Positions 11,273 through 23,517 are shown, counted from the first letter of the stretch. The stretch: DNA of 64,000 nt from Anarhynchus alexandrinus (GCA_008711295.1 VUYV01000003.1:10495148-10559147); one strand, 5' to 3'. Notes: generated from the letters alone by a model not told the origin. Numbers and translations: made by a program.

Positions 11273-14120
11273 TCTGGCTGCTAGCTTCTGGCTTTGTTTA
11301 ATGAATTACTTCACACAATGATAAATTAAAAAAAGAAATCCCACAATAACAAACTAAGATGAGCAGGTAAGCAGAGATTTCAGAGATATAAAGGAGGATT
11401 ATTATAAACTAAGCCAATGCATGAAAATTATAAATAATGGATGGCAGAGAAATCAACTGTTTGGAGCTACTGTCTGAAAGATATTATGGATATCGATTAA
11501 CCAAAGTGAGGTATGAATAACTTCCGTGAGACTTGCACACAACGAACTAGTAGCTAGTTCTTTATGTTGGGTTGTACTTTTTCCCTGTGCCAAATCAGTG
11601 TTCCAGCTCTGTTGATTTCATTTGTATTTGTGGAAGTTGTATCTCACAGTTTCTGTATGTTTTACATTGCCTCTATCTTCATGGAAGCGCAAGCCAATTT
11701 TTTCAGAAGCATTTAAGAAGTGTAAGAGGCTTGAAATCCACTAAGTGTGGGATCTAGATACTTTCATTATGAGGCTTGTGAAAACTTTGAGTTCTTTTCC
11801 CATTTCAGAGGAAGATGCTTTAGGGTGGTGGGAGAGATTTGTGCTGGCTTCCATCTTGTTGTTCACTCATGCTAATTAGAGAAAAAAACACACCAGAAGA
11901 TTTTTGTCATCTTAACTGGATTCAAAACCTCTCCCTTGTGGCCTTGTGCATACTTCTCCCCTGATGGGATCTAGGATGTAGGCACAGAGGGAAGAAGAAA
12001 GCCAGGCAAATGCATGCGTGCTGCAGAAGTTCATACTCTGGTCCAGAGGAGTAACTTGGGATGTCTTTAGCTGTGTTATTTCAGGGATCTGTGGCAGCTA
12101 GGGTAGCACTGCCCACAGTCATGGGTGAAAAGGAGGAGTCCGTGAGGTATAACAAAAAGCCAGGTAACCCTTCTTTCTTCCAGAGAACTAGAAAACAAAT
12201 GCATTTCCTACAGTTGTCATAAAAAGTAAATAGGGGTTTCCAGGGAATGGGATTGGCCCAGTGGTCTTTGTTTATTCCAGGGCTGATACGAAGCTACTCT
12301 ATTGTGCTTGATGGGGTTACCTCAGAGTGATGCGAGCACTGACGACAGCCCAGTTTGGGGCCACACCAATAAATTATTGATGCGTTCATAAATCACTTTC
12401 AGAGTTGGTGTTACATTTGGATGCACTCAGGTAACTTATGAAGCAGCCCTCTACTTGACCGTGTGCTTTGAACTGGTAATAAAAAATACGTATTTACTTT
12501 AGTAATTTTTAGATTATCTCACTATTTTCCTTTCTAAATTTACAGCAGCTGGTGTCAAAAAAACCAAATGAAAAGCCAGACCCAACACCCCTTCACCCCG
12601 TACGACTGCAGAACTTGTGTGTTTTGAGGATGTGTTTTGCTAGAAGCATAATCCAAAGGTACTTTCCAGAAACGCCGGCGACTGTTTGACGCATTGCTTT
12701 AATTTGTTGTGGCCATTATGGTTGCTATGCTATTCTCGAAGCTCCCAAGGGATGACCCTGACCTGTGTTTGAGCACGGCCAGTTCAGGCTTCTTTTTAGT
12801 AGGTCTGGCAGAATTAAATTTGCTGGCCCAAGGTAAAAGAGCTAATGCCTGTCTGCTCCTGCCACCAAGCTGGGGAAGTGCCCTAAAGAAAACCCGTGCT
12901 GGCTGCTGCCTCGTCTCTTGTGTGATGAGAAATCTGGGGAAAGTTACAGCTCTTTCGGGGAGGCTGCTCTTTGCCCCTGTCACCTCTGCATGATGGTAGT
13001 CTGTGTCCCTCTGCACGCCCCCCTCCCTGCCCACAGCGGCAAGTTTGGCTTTCCCAGGCTCTGGCGTAGGCAGCAGCAGGGAGTCTGCTGCCTTAAGCAT
13101 CTCCCTTTATTACCCGGGCTGAGTCAAAACACTCGCTAATCCTTACCAAACCACGGATGTCTTGAAAAGGCTTGGACAAGTTGTGTTGCTCAGTATGACT
13201 GTATCCTACCCCAGAAGGTTTGGTATCCCCATGTCTTCTCCCTCACCTCGCAAGGGGAGCGAAGAGGAGGCTCGTGTAATGACCGTGCTGCAGAAGGTGC
13301 TAAAGACAGAGATTTTTATTCTTTTTTTCTTCAAACTCCTAGATTGCCCCAGAACATCATTGCCCCTTGGATGTCTGGGGGAGAGGGGAAGAAAACTGAG
13401 AGACAGGTCTCCTGCCAGTAATTATTTTACATAGGGTAAGCAGAGGAAAACTTGAGGGAGGGGAAGGCAGTGCAGAGAATGATCTCACTGAGGCAAAGAC
13501 AAAATGCAGAAGCCAGAGCCTTGCTTGGAGCCAGCTGGCCCCTTAGTTGGCCTGTTATAGGGCTCTCTCCAGCTGAAAATCAGCCTGCTGTACTTCTCCC
13601 CTTTTATTTGAGACAAAACAAGTGGCTGAACGTTGGATGGCACGGCAAGGGCCTTGTTTCCACTTTGTGGATTAAAGGGTCCTGCCTGAGTGAGTCCAGG
13701 AACAGCAAAAGTTTAACTTCATCTCGTGTTGGCTGCGGAGGTTTGGTTCTCTGGGAGGCTGCCTTCCAGGGACTTTTCAGCAAACAATAAAATCGTGAAA
13801 CAGAGCTAGACTTAATGGCTCTTAATTGAGCAGATCTCCCCTGGAACAAGTGGGTTGTTTACTGCTTTGCAGCCTGCAGAATTTGACCCAGCATTTGTTT
13901 TTGGACTCCTATTTTGTCTGTTTGAGATTGAAGGAAAAAAGGGAAGAAAAAGAAAACAAACACAAATGGTAGAGTGGATTTTGAGCTGAATTCTCCTTCC
14001 TACTGTTTCTAGTGAATTGTAGAGGAACAAGGAGATTTTCGTGGTGTAAGAAATTCTTACCCAGCATAGCATCAGGCTACTTAACTCCCCTTCTACCTCT
14101 ATCTCTGCAGCATCTTGTGC
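11273..14120. other. Unique non-coding sequence
   Basis: No gene or repeat family is recognised. Around 12590-13160 the sequence is GC-richer with scattered CpGs, and it gives overlapping frames on both strands (133 codons minus, 94 and 73 plus) without recognisable product or consistent splice structure. Confidence 0.5.
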
Positions 14121-14390
14121 ATAGGATAGGGAAGGGAGTAGGTGCAACTTCAAACTGAAAGAGGGTAGATTTAGGTTAGCTATCAGGAAGAAATTTTTCA
14201 CTGTGAGGGTGGTGAGGCACTGGAACAGGTTGCCCAGAGAAGTTGTGGATGCCCCATCCCTGGAAGTGTTCAAGGCCAGGCTGGATGGGGCTTTGAGCAG
14301 CCTGGTCTAGTGGGAGGTGTTCCTGTCCATGGCAGGGGGGGTGGAACTAGATGATCTTTAAGGTCCCTTCCAACCTAAACCATTCTATGG
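14121..14390 (+). mobile_element. CR1 LINE 3' fragment (5'-truncated)
   Basis: This plus-strand copy shows the standard avian CR1 3' region in order: ACTGAAAGAGGGTAGATTTA, GGAAGAAATTTTTCACTGTG, the TGGAACAGGTTGCCCAGAGA block, CTGGATGGGGCTTTGAGCA, a GATGATCTTTAAGGTCCCTT block, and the terminal CCATTCTATG. It is less diverged from the CR1 consensus than the copy at 664-1011, which suggests a younger insertion. A minus-strand open frame of 153 codons across 13812-14273 is the antisense of this element plus flank and is not a gene. The 3' end is precise; the 5' truncation point is approximate. Confidence 0.95.
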
Positions 14391-16190
14391 TGTGCTTTGC
14401 TGCCAGGCAAGTCTTTTGGAGCCATTCCTACCTGTCAGCGGCTCTGAGATGGACAGATGATCTTGGGACACATGGAGAACATGACTTCCTTGTTTGGGAG
14501 TGGGATTGGACCCTTATAGCACTTAGTTATTACAATTTTTTGAGCATGAGAAAGAAACAGCAGGCAAAGGGAACAGAATGGGGGAAAATAAAAATTACAT
14601 GATCAGGGTGTTACTAAGTTTTGCACAGAAAACTTTTCTTTGCACTGAAAATATGGATGAATGTGAATGTACCTGAAGTGGTTCGGTTTTGGTCTCACGA
14701 CCATGAGAAACAAAGTTCCCCATTACCCTAAGCAATCTAGACAATAGGAAGCAGATAATGGGACACTTCTGTCACCACTAAGGAGGGCTCCCATTAAATT
14801 GCTTGTAGGTCTTTGGAAAGGTCAGTCAAAGCTTAAGCAACCCCCTGTTGTTTGACAACATCAGAGCTCAAACACCGTGATCCTGGAGAACTCTGCTCTT
14901 TGAAAAAGGGGGATGTTTAATTACCTTTTGAAAGCTGGCAGCAGGACAGGATGCGAAGATGTTTTCTTTCTTTTGTGTCAGTTGAGCAAGTTACTATTTT
15001 GGTACATGAGAGCAAGTAACCCACCGCACTAAAGGAGACTGTCCCTTCCTCTGACCTGCTCTTGGGAGAAAAGCAAAGGCAGGAGGATATTAGTGAAGGT
15101 GAGCCTGCTGCAGGAAGGAAGCCTTGACACAAGAATATTTGTGGAAGGGGCGTCGGAGGCTCCCGATGCCTTTCTTAATGCTGTATCGGCATGTCGATTC
15201 CGTTTGCGTTTAAATATATACTTATTTATTGGCCTTGCTTTGCAGGAAGACATCAGTGCAGTTGCAGGAAATCGACTGCTGTCACTTTAATGAAATTTGC
15301 TTTCATCATCAAAGGAACTGGCAAACTGGTTGCAGGAGTTTTAATTTTTAAAATTGCAATGCATCTGCTCCCTCCCAGGGGCAGTCTTTCACAGCGCTTT
15401 GTTTATGCTCTTTAACTATATCTTTTTTTTTTTTTTTCTTCCAAGGGTTTGGATTTGTGGCATCTAAACAAGCTAAACAGAAACTGTGCCTCAGGGAGAA
15501 ACATCCTCTTAAGTAATTGAAAATAAACTTGGATGGCATGCCTTGTATATTATACACATTCAGCTGTGCACATGGTGGGAACGGAGCATTAGACATGGTA
15601 CCTACCACTGTAAAGGGAATGTAAACTTATGTGTCACATATGCTTGTGGTAAACATAAAAGAGATGTATACAAGGAAAAGATCATTTGGTTTGGGTATCT
15701 CCAGCCAAGCCTGGACAAAAGGTGGAGTATCCCTTATCCTGATTTCATCTACAGAACCTGTAGTAAGAACAAGCCCTTACTGTGCTACCTCTTCCTTCCC
15801 TCAGCGTTCACAGGGATTTGTTGTCGCCTTGGTGGAAGGACCTGGTTCAGCAATCCCCAGGGGTTGTGGATGAATACAAAATCTAAAGCAGGTTTGTCTC
15901 AGCCAGGGCATGCTGCCTGACCAGCAGGCACACCAGCTCAGGGGAAGAGTTTGGGCCTACCAAGGGTTTAGCAGGGCAGGTGTAGCCTTGTTACAGACAT
16001 GGTGGTCTTAGGAAATTAAAGTCTGGCTTGGAACAAAAGTTGATGCTGTAGGTGTTAAGAGGGGTTTATCTGTGATGTGATATATACAATGCTGGAGTGG
16101 AAGAATTAGATCTAGGTTTGATGTAGCCATGGGTTTATCTATTCATCATGGGCAAATTACATGGTCTTCCTGCACTCCGTTCTTCACCTA
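14391..16190. other. Unique non-coding sequence, possible conserved patch
   Basis: No gene or repeat family is recognised. The part near 15140-15370 has a run of CpGs (GGGGCGTCGG, TATCGGCATGTCGATTCCG) followed by AT-rich sequence with few low-complexity runs. It could be a conserved non-coding element, but this cannot be judged without alignment. A T17 run lies at about 15422-15438. Confidence 0.45.
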
Positions 16191-16755
16191 TGTACTAGTT
16201 TTGCCTATGATAGACTTAATTTTGTTCATAGTAGCTTGCATGGTGTCGTGTTTTTGGATTTGTGATGAAAACAGTCTCGATAATACAGGGATGTTTTGGT
16301 TGTTGCTGAGCAGTCCTTACACCACATAGAGGCCTTTTCTGCCTCGCATACTGCCCAAACAGTGAGTAGGCTCAGGGTGCACAAGGAGCTGGGAGGGGAC
16401 ACAGCTGGGACAGCTGACCTCAACTGACCAAAGGGATATCCCATACCATATGGCTTCACGCCCAACAATAAAAGCTGTGGGAGAGGAGGAAGGTGGGGGG
16501 GACATTCAGACTTACGGCATTTGTCTTCCCAAGTAACTGTAATGTGTGATGGAGCCCTGTTTCCTGGAGATGGCTGGTGGGAAGTAGTGAATTAATTCCT
16601 TATTTTGCTTTGCTTGTGCACGCAGCTTTTGCTTTACCTATTAAACTGGCTTTATCTCAACCCACGAATTCTTGCCTTTTTACCCTTCCGCTTCTTTCCC
16701 CCATCCCGCTGCGGCTCTGTGGGGCTGAGCTGCCTACCAGGCTTAAACCACAACA
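16191..16755 (+). mobile_element. Solo LTR of an avian endogenous retrovirus
   Basis: The segment begins TGTACTAGTTTTG and ends TTAAACCACAACA, so it has TG...CA termini and a length of about 565 bases, consistent with a complete LTR. Recognisable blocks of a family common in bird genomes run in order: TAGACTTAATTTTGTTCATA, GTTGCTGAGCAGTCCTTACA, GAGGCCTTTTCTGCC, CCAAAGGGATATCCCATACC, the CAATAAAAGCTG TATA-like box near 16464, TTTGTCTTCCCAAGTAAC, and CCTATTAAACTGGCTTTATC followed by CTCAACCCACGAATTC. No gag, pol or env sequence and no second LTR adjoin it. It is therefore a solo LTR left by recombination between the two LTRs of a provirus. I could not see a clear target-site duplication. Several CpGs of the usual family sequence appear lost, consistent with age and methylation. 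LTR promoters can be co-opted by nearby transcripts; nothing here shows that. Confidence 0.9.
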
Positions 16756-19202
16756 AGCTGGTAGACCACAATGTTCACTGGCCTTTGCTAACCTTTTAGA
16801 GATCTATTTACACAGGTAGCCCAGAGCTCCTGTGTCTTCAGTAGCCATTGTCTCTGGTGCTAATGGTTAGCGTTGCTGTGGCCAGGCAAAGCGAGTGATT
16901 AAGAATTTAAGCAATATTAAGAAAGGTCAGCCGTGCATCAGCTGTTCAACACCCTTGACCATACTGCACACATGCAATGACCAGTCTTGGAGGCCGGAGG
17001 CATGATAGGTCTTGGCATGCTGGACACAGCCACACCTGAGCTTGCTCAGTTTCCAAGGGCAGCCTGGAAACTCTTGTCCAAACAGCTGCTCATTAGGCTT
17101 GGAGGTGCTGGGAGTGTTCTTACTGAAAACTGTTGTGCTGATGGTCATTTTGGCTGGTATGAAGGATGCAGTGGTTGGGCAGTGTATATCCCAGAACTGG
17201 AAATGTGGCATTTGCGATGCCTGGATGATTAGTTTTAATGCCACATATTAGGCAGACAGATATTGGCTAAGACAGGTAAGCAGTGTTAATTACATACTGG
17301 AAGAATGCTGCAATGCTAACAGGCGGAAACAGGCATGTGTTATATCTCAAATCTGTTATTGCTGGTCACTGCTAGTGCAGATTTATTCTTTCTGGTACTG
17401 TGCAACTTTGACTTCATGTCAATGCAGTTTCCTTCATGTTCTCTGCAAATATCATTGAAAACAAAAAGAAAAATCTTGGCATCTGACTGTACATATTGGA
17501 TCCCAGGTGCTATGCATCTGATCAAGAGGTGGTGTAATTATGTAAGAGGAGTTGTCCTGTAGTATTTAAAACATTCTGTGTAACGCCTATTCTGGGTGTT
17601 ACAGACCATTCTTCTACAAATCCTCACCCATTTTCCTCATCACCTCAACCCTAGCTTAACAGGAAGGTTTGCATCTTGATTGCCTTGTGAACAAGGATAC
17701 ACTCCTTGCCCCATCCTCACTGGAAATTCTTGCATTGTAATTTGTTTCTGACAAAGTGAACATGTAAGTAAAGGGTTTTTTTGCTTTGCCATGCACACTA
17801 ACAATTTTGTGATGACCCCGTTTGACAACTAATTGGCTTCTTACCAAAAGTGAAAACAATAGACACCTATTTTCAGCTGGGAAAGCCACACTCAGTATGT
17901 TCCCTGGCCAAGATAAAGCACTTCAGCAGCATGACACAAAGTGCTCCAAGCTCTGTCCATGGCTTTTCTTTATTAACAGATCTGCTGATCCACTTGCCTC
18001 TTTTTCTCCCTCGTCTTTTCTCTTCTAAGGCATTGACTATTGACTGAAAGTATGTTTTCCTATAGTCTAGATTTTTCTTTTGCACTAGCCAAGTATCTAT
18101 GTGCGTGTTGCTTCTTGAGAATAGACATGGAGCTGTACATGTTACTAAAGGAGATATGTGTTCACAGACTTGGTGAGAAGTTGGGAATTCCTGACGCATG
18201 AAAAAAAGTTGCTATCTAGACTGAAAATGAAACCTTAGAAAAATGTTTGACATGTCTCTAGCTATTGTTTCCTTGGTGCATACTGTTGCTATGTTTAATA
18301 TGTGGAAACTGGTGAGAATAAATCAGATCGCTAGAAAGATTACCATACTTGAAATGCTAACTGCTCTAATTGACAGAGAAGTGGTAACTTATCTTTACGT
18401 ACGCCAGTGGGTAAAAGAGAACAGTCATTGAACTTTTGCACGCTTGTACAGATGTATTCAGATATACTTCTCACAAAAGACTAAAATTGGAAAAGGTTTT
18501 TTGAAATCTCTGTTTGTGGGATGAAAATGCGTATGTTTATTCTAAATTAGAATATTTTACAGTCTTCCTTTTTAACTATTCTTTGTAAATGCAACAGTTC
18601 CTATTAAACTCAGTCCAGGCAGGATGTGTGAGTACAGAACCAAAAACGAAAATCAAAGCAGTTCCTGGTCCAAGCATCTTTTGCATGATCTTTACATGCT
18701 TGTATTTAAGTTTCCTTCCCGAGTAGAACAATCCTGATATGTCATTTTTTTCCCCTTTGCCCTGCCTCCTTGCTTTGCCTTTGCCAGTCATAGCAGCACA
18801 GGAAGGAGATGCTTTGAAATCTTCAAGCCTACAAACTTCCAAGAGTATACATAGCTATGAGTTTTAGTGCTTTCCGAGGGAGGAGGTATACTAGAAGAGA
18901 AGGAGATTTGTAAGGGGAGATGGCTGGATCTCACCACCAACGGCTCCCTGGCAGGTGGGGAGAGCATGCAGTGTCCCTGCCATCCAGCTGTTCAGGATTG
19001 TTTATCTTACACTCCTGATGTTTTGTTTAGTCAGTGGTGATGCATAAGATACAACTGGTTTTGACTTCCAGGTAGACAAAGCCTATGGAGCAACAGTAAG
19101 GAATCCCAACCATTTGTTTCTGGCAGAGTGCTAAATAAACAGTAGCAACACCTACCTGTGTGGGTGGCAATTAATCACATCAATCAACCAGATCAGCTAG
19201 CA
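16756..19202. other. Unique non-coding sequence
   Basis: No exon, RNA gene or repeat family is recognised. Open frames up to about 108 codons overlap on both strands and have no recognisable motifs. Confidence 0.5.
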
Positions 19203-19208
19203 AAGCCT

Positions 19209-19247
19209 TTTTTTTTTTTTTTTTTTTCTTTTCTTTCCTTTTGTTCC
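19209..19247. repeat. Long poly-T / pyrimidine tract
   Basis: An uninterrupted T run of about 20 bases is followed by CTTTTCTTTCC-type pyrimidines. A second T run lies at about 19969-19987. These may be old poly(A) tails of minus-strand retroposed sequences or simple replication-slippage tracts. No retroposed gene body is recognised next to them. Confidence 0.75.
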
Positions 19248-20849
19248 GTGTCTCCTCCCACCTGCTTGTTTCCCGGTTGTTGCTCCTGCTGGCTGTCGAG
19301 CTGGTGCTCAGCTAAGCAGTAGGTTAAATGCCATTACCCGGCTGGGTTACGTAAACCTTGTGCCACCTCTTCTCTAATGGCCCGACCATTCAGTGCTCTC
19401 AGCTCGATTTAGCGGAGGACTCTCAGCCTATCTTTGAGCATGGATTTCTTCTCTTTCTGGATTTCCTAAAGAAAGGAGCCAAAACGGCTGCTCGTGTGTT
19501 TGTAGACTTGTGCGTGCCTGTCCACCTGAACAACCCTCCTGGGAACTTTTGAACTCATTGTTTCGTTTTAGCTAAATTTGGTGGAGACGTAGAATTTTCA
19601 AAGATAATCTGTATCTACAACTTTTCTAAAATAAATGTGCAGATGAGAAAATAAGTTTGTCGCAGGGAAAGGTACCATCACAAACTCTTCTTTCATTAGG
19701 CACCTGTAATCAACAGAGAAGAGAGAGATGGGACCATGGGAAAACTATCCTTCAAAGCCTGTGTCATGATAAGCACCAGTGGTTACTGTCTGTGAGACAC
19801 AAGTCTGTAGTTTTGTTTTCAAGGCTTCTGTTCTTTATTTAGTCCTTTTTTTTTTCTTTTCCCCTCAATAGAGAGGTCATTAAAATTTTTTATCAAAGCA
19901 AAAAAGGTTAGAAAAAACCCAATTCTTTCTCTTAAAATTGGAGGAATATTTTCCCAGTCCTCCAGCTTTTTTTTTTTTTTTTTTTTTAAACTACTGGTTA
20001 GTCAAAGACTTGTGGATGTGAAATGGTAGAGATTAGAGGAACTGGTACCTTCAGAAAAATACAGTCTCCAAGCCAATAGGTAGAGTGACAGTGGCAGCTG
20101 ATGGAGAAGAAAAGGTGACCCACTGAAGGAACTGGATATTTCTTTAAAGACCTGATTCCTGTCAGACACCAGTTTGCCCAGAAGTTGAAAACACTGAATA
20201 GCAAGCACCTTTAATTCTTGATGGGTTGTTATTCTAAAATGCCTGAAACTTTTATGTGGAGAAGGCAATTAAATATGAAAAAAAACCAAACAACTCGAGA
20301 CTAGGACAGCGGTCAGTTTTCCTTCCCACCTATGCTATTTCAGGTTCCTTCAATTTTGACCTCATAATGGGATCTTCGTGCTGTTTTTTGTCACAATATC
20401 CATGCTGTCATTTTTTCCTGGAGCTGAATTGAGCCATTACTAGAATCAAGATTTTGGCTGTGCGTGATCTGGTGGGACTGAGCTCCCCGTTCAGATACCT
20501 TTCCTCTAGCCCTGATTCCACTTTCGTGTCATACGCTTAATGGAAGAGCAATCTAACAGGACTTACATTTGGATTAAAGAAAGTAGATAGTGTAAAAATG
20601 TCCTTCTGAAGTTGTGCTTGCTTACACAAAAGAATGGCTGTACCAAGCCAGAATAAGGGCTCTTCTGCCCTTGAATCCTGTCTCCGAAGGGATTAAATGT
20701 GGGTGCCTAAGAAAAGAGTGTGCGGATAGGGCAAGGAAGAAGTGATGCTCTTCCAGCCTCCTGTGATTTGTGGTTGTGAGACTTCCTGAACCAGAGATTA
20801 AGTCTTTGTATAATTATACAATGCTATGAAAAATTCCAGCTGTAAAGCA
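19248..20849. other. Unique non-coding sequence
   Basis: No gene or repeat family is recognised apart from the poly-T run near 19969. The open frames at 19358-19552 and 19657-19842 are short and unremarkable. Confidence 0.5.
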
Positions 20850-20858
20850 ATATCTTTT

Positions 20859-21060
20859 ATTTGCATATTATAACATTAATTAATTATCCCTGCAATTCTC
20901 CCATACTTGCCAGGAAAAAGCTGTCAAAGCTGTTTTATCTCCCTGGTGGTGGTAATTGATTACCACATAATAGGCTAAGAAATACCAGAACAAGAAGAAA
21001 ATATGCAGGAAATGTTCAGGTGGGAAATTTTTGCCATCATCTGTAGCTGGGCAGATAACA
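20859..21060. promoter_or_regulatory. Candidate enhancer: POU octamer plus homeodomain sites
   Basis: ATTTGCAT at 20859-20866 is the reverse complement of the canonical POU octamer ATGCAAAT. TTAATTAATTA follows at 20876-20886, with overlapping homeodomain cores. At 20949-20966, GTGGTAAT and ATTACCAC form a perfect inverted repeat around TG. Its core TAAT-TG-ATTA matches the palindromic dimer site type (TAAT, two bases, ATTA) bound by paired-class homeodomain proteins. A GATA-type site (CAGATAAC) lies near 21053. The segment lacks low-complexity sequence and open frames. A developmental enhancer is inferred from motif clustering; conservation and activity are untested, and AT-rich DNA produces such motifs by chance. 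Confidence 0.3.
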
Positions 21061-22088
21061 GTTTATTTCCATGCAAACTAAAAGCTGTGAGCAGTCTTAA
21101 CTTGTCTGCAATAGTCGTGCATCTTTTGCATAAACTTAGGCCAGTTTTGCAGCCAACCTGATTTGTGGGTATTCAGAGAATGTAAAATTGCGGTATTGTG
21201 TGGTCTTTGTGTGAAGCTGGAGGAAGTGCAGAGCTTCACTTGGTGGCTTAATTTCATGAGAACCTCATGCTGAGGAGGCTGGAAGACTCAAGGTGCACGT
21301 TCCCATCCAGCATGCAACCAAGGGAGAGTTTCACGTTAACCTTGTGCGCCATGCAGCTGTAATAGGCAGTTCATCTTGAGGGGCTTCAGAAATCGTTTCT
21401 CAATAGCCTGCAGGTTATTTTTGAAACTCAATCCATTTAATTTCTTTAATGGCACAGGTAGCAATTGACATTGTGGAACATCGTCAATTTGCAATACAGT
21501 ACGCACTAGCTTTTAGTATATTAAGTAGCTCATTTTAACTCTGTCTTAAAATGGAATTCTTTTGCATCTTTCATTTGATGTTCATTACATAAGAAACAAC
21601 CATAAACCATGACCTTGGCCCCTAGCGGAAAGCATATTGAATATCTCTCTTCATTGTGGTCCTTGGCAATAACAGGTTTAATTTAGTGAATTTAGAGTTG
21701 AAGTTTATTCCTGTGTGAGTCATAACAAAGGCTGCGTGTTCCTCGAAGCCTTAAAACTTCACTAGAGAGAAAATATATCCTAGATTAAAATATCTGATCC
21801 AAAGCATAAGAACCTCTCTGTCTACAGTGTAGATTTTACAACAGACCCAGTTAATGTTGCAGGGAGAAATAACATGGTCAGGTGAAGAGAGATGAAGTAA
21901 TAGAGACTGCAGCTAGGAAACTCCATGTTTTCATCTCTTCATCTTTGTTAAAATGTCAGTTGTTTTAAAATTTCAGTAGCTTGTTGCTCCAGATCGAAAC
22001 TGTGGACAAACATCTAGCCTCACTTGAACAGAAATGGCTTAAGCACTCGGCATGATATTTTAGACATAATTATTATTCAGAGTTCAAG
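21061..22088. other. Unique AT-rich non-coding sequence
   Basis: No gene or repeat family is recognised. The sequence continues the low-repeat character of the preceding enhancer candidate, with scattered TTAAT and GATA-like motifs (for example around 21430-21600). It may belong to the same regulatory block, but this is inference only. Confidence 0.4.
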
Positions 22089-22150
22089 TTAAAAAAACAG
22101 AACAACCCAGAAAACCCCCACAAAAACACCCCCCCACCCCTCCCAACAAA
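22089..22150. repeat. A/C-rich low-complexity tract with minus-strand G4 motif
   Basis: An A7 run is followed by AACCC, AACCCCCAC and AACACCCCCCC-type units. On the minus strand 22144-22129 reads as GGG, A, GGGG, T, then seven G. This can supply four G3 tracts with loops of one to two bases, a compact G-quadruplex motif. No gene is linked to it. Confidence 0.7.
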
Positions 22151-23395
22151 CCTCTGGTTTAAGAATAACTGCAATCACACAAGGTTTGAAGGAATATTGC
22201 ATCCATGTTAGGTAAAACTCTTACAGTCTTACAATTTGTTGTTGGCAATTCTTACAAAAACACCTACATGACAATGCTTTAGAAGATTTTGTCCAATAAC
22301 TCTTCAGTCTCCTCCTTTCTTGGAAATGGAAGGCTACCAGAAGCTGACAGTGATGAAGTTGGCCAGGTTGCATTGTCAGCTTCCCTACTGTTCAGTCCTT
22401 GACTTGTAGTTTCCTTCAAATTCCTTTGGGCTGTCTTCTCCCCTTGCTCTTCACCTATAGGTATTTTTTACGGTCATTTGTTAAGTAAAGAATTTAGGGT
22501 CTTCTGTCTGCAACACAGCATGTCGGGCTGCCATACTGCTGAACTAGCTTTTCTTATACGGGTTTCTTTCTCACCAAGATTAGATTAAGTTGCTTCCACT
22601 AAAAGTTTGATTCACTTCAGTGATTGACAGGAAGGTGAACAGGAGATTTGAAAGCTTCAGAACAGAAATCCCTTTACTAAATCAGGCATGTTCTGCTTTT
22701 TATGAAATTAGCTTGTCCAGCTCTAGCAGGGATTAACATTTTTTGCAACTCAGAAGATGGTGTACGAAAAAAGAAATTCTTCGCAGTGGTATTAACAGCT
22801 ACCAGTGCAAAAGTAGATTATGCCATTTTTCATTTAAAAGAAAAACAACACTTACACTTGCAATCTGACTTCAGTGAAGTGATTTTACTCTGTTCAGCTG
22901 TTAAAATATAAGATCAGAACCTAACAACTACCTAAGTGGTAAAATGGCTAGTGTTTACATCTTCTATCAGTTAAGTACTGCCTGTGAATTCTTTAACAAT
23001 TTGTTCTCCCTTAAATTCCAACAATTCAACAAATTTCCATGTCAGAGCTCTGCCCACTAATCTAGCAGCACTATTTCTATAGAAACACAAATGTGTATTA
23101 CTTATGTTTGCAATGGAAGTCTAAGGGGGTGCTGCTTGGCCTGAATAACCAGTGACAAAGGGGCTTCCCTTTCACTCTCTCCTCTTTCCCACCTTGTCCT
23201 CCAGCACATCCAGCAAAACTAATACTCCTTGTAAGATCTTCACTTCTTGCCAACATGCAGGGCAGAAATGTAATGCAGATCTACAGTAACTTTAGCAGAA
23301 ATCACGTTTAAGTGATGAAACTCCACCAACCACACAGCCCAAGAGCAAGCATAATTTCAGTCTACCAACGTCTCTTTTTTTTTTTTTTTTTACAG
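22151..23395. other. Unique non-coding sequence upstream of candidate exon
   Basis: No gene or repeat is recognised. The last part (about 23371-23395) is the pyrimidine tract (TCTC plus a T16 run) and acceptor AG of the candidate exon that follows. Confidence 0.45.
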
Positions 23396-23517
23396 ACTTC
23401 TGGAAAGTCCCGAAGTTCATGGAGAGACCTAAGGGATCATGCCTCTGCTGAGTGAAGAAAGAAGAGGTTCAAAGACAAGGGACTTCAAGATGCTGTTGAT
23501 TCTTTATGAACATAAAG
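23396..23517 (+). ncRNA. Candidate non-coding or UTR exon (122 bases)
   Basis: The block starts directly after a TCTC-T16-ACAG acceptor and ends CATAAAG followed by GTAAGC, a strong donor. All three plus frames contain a stop, so it cannot be an internal coding exon. It could be a 5' UTR exon, a 3'-coding/UTR exon or a long non-coding RNA exon. If 5' UTR, an ATG at about 23490 opens a frame that stays open to the donor (nine codons and one base). Composition is purine-rich (AAGAAAGAAGAGG), which suits exonic splicing enhancers. The T-run may simply be a microsatellite-like tract that mimics an acceptor. Host gene unknown. Confidence 0.35.

Noticed and set aside
13812..14273. Minus-strand open frame of 153 codons
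   Set aside because: About one third is the antisense of the plus-strand CR1 copy and the rest is unrelated flank; no domain or splice support.
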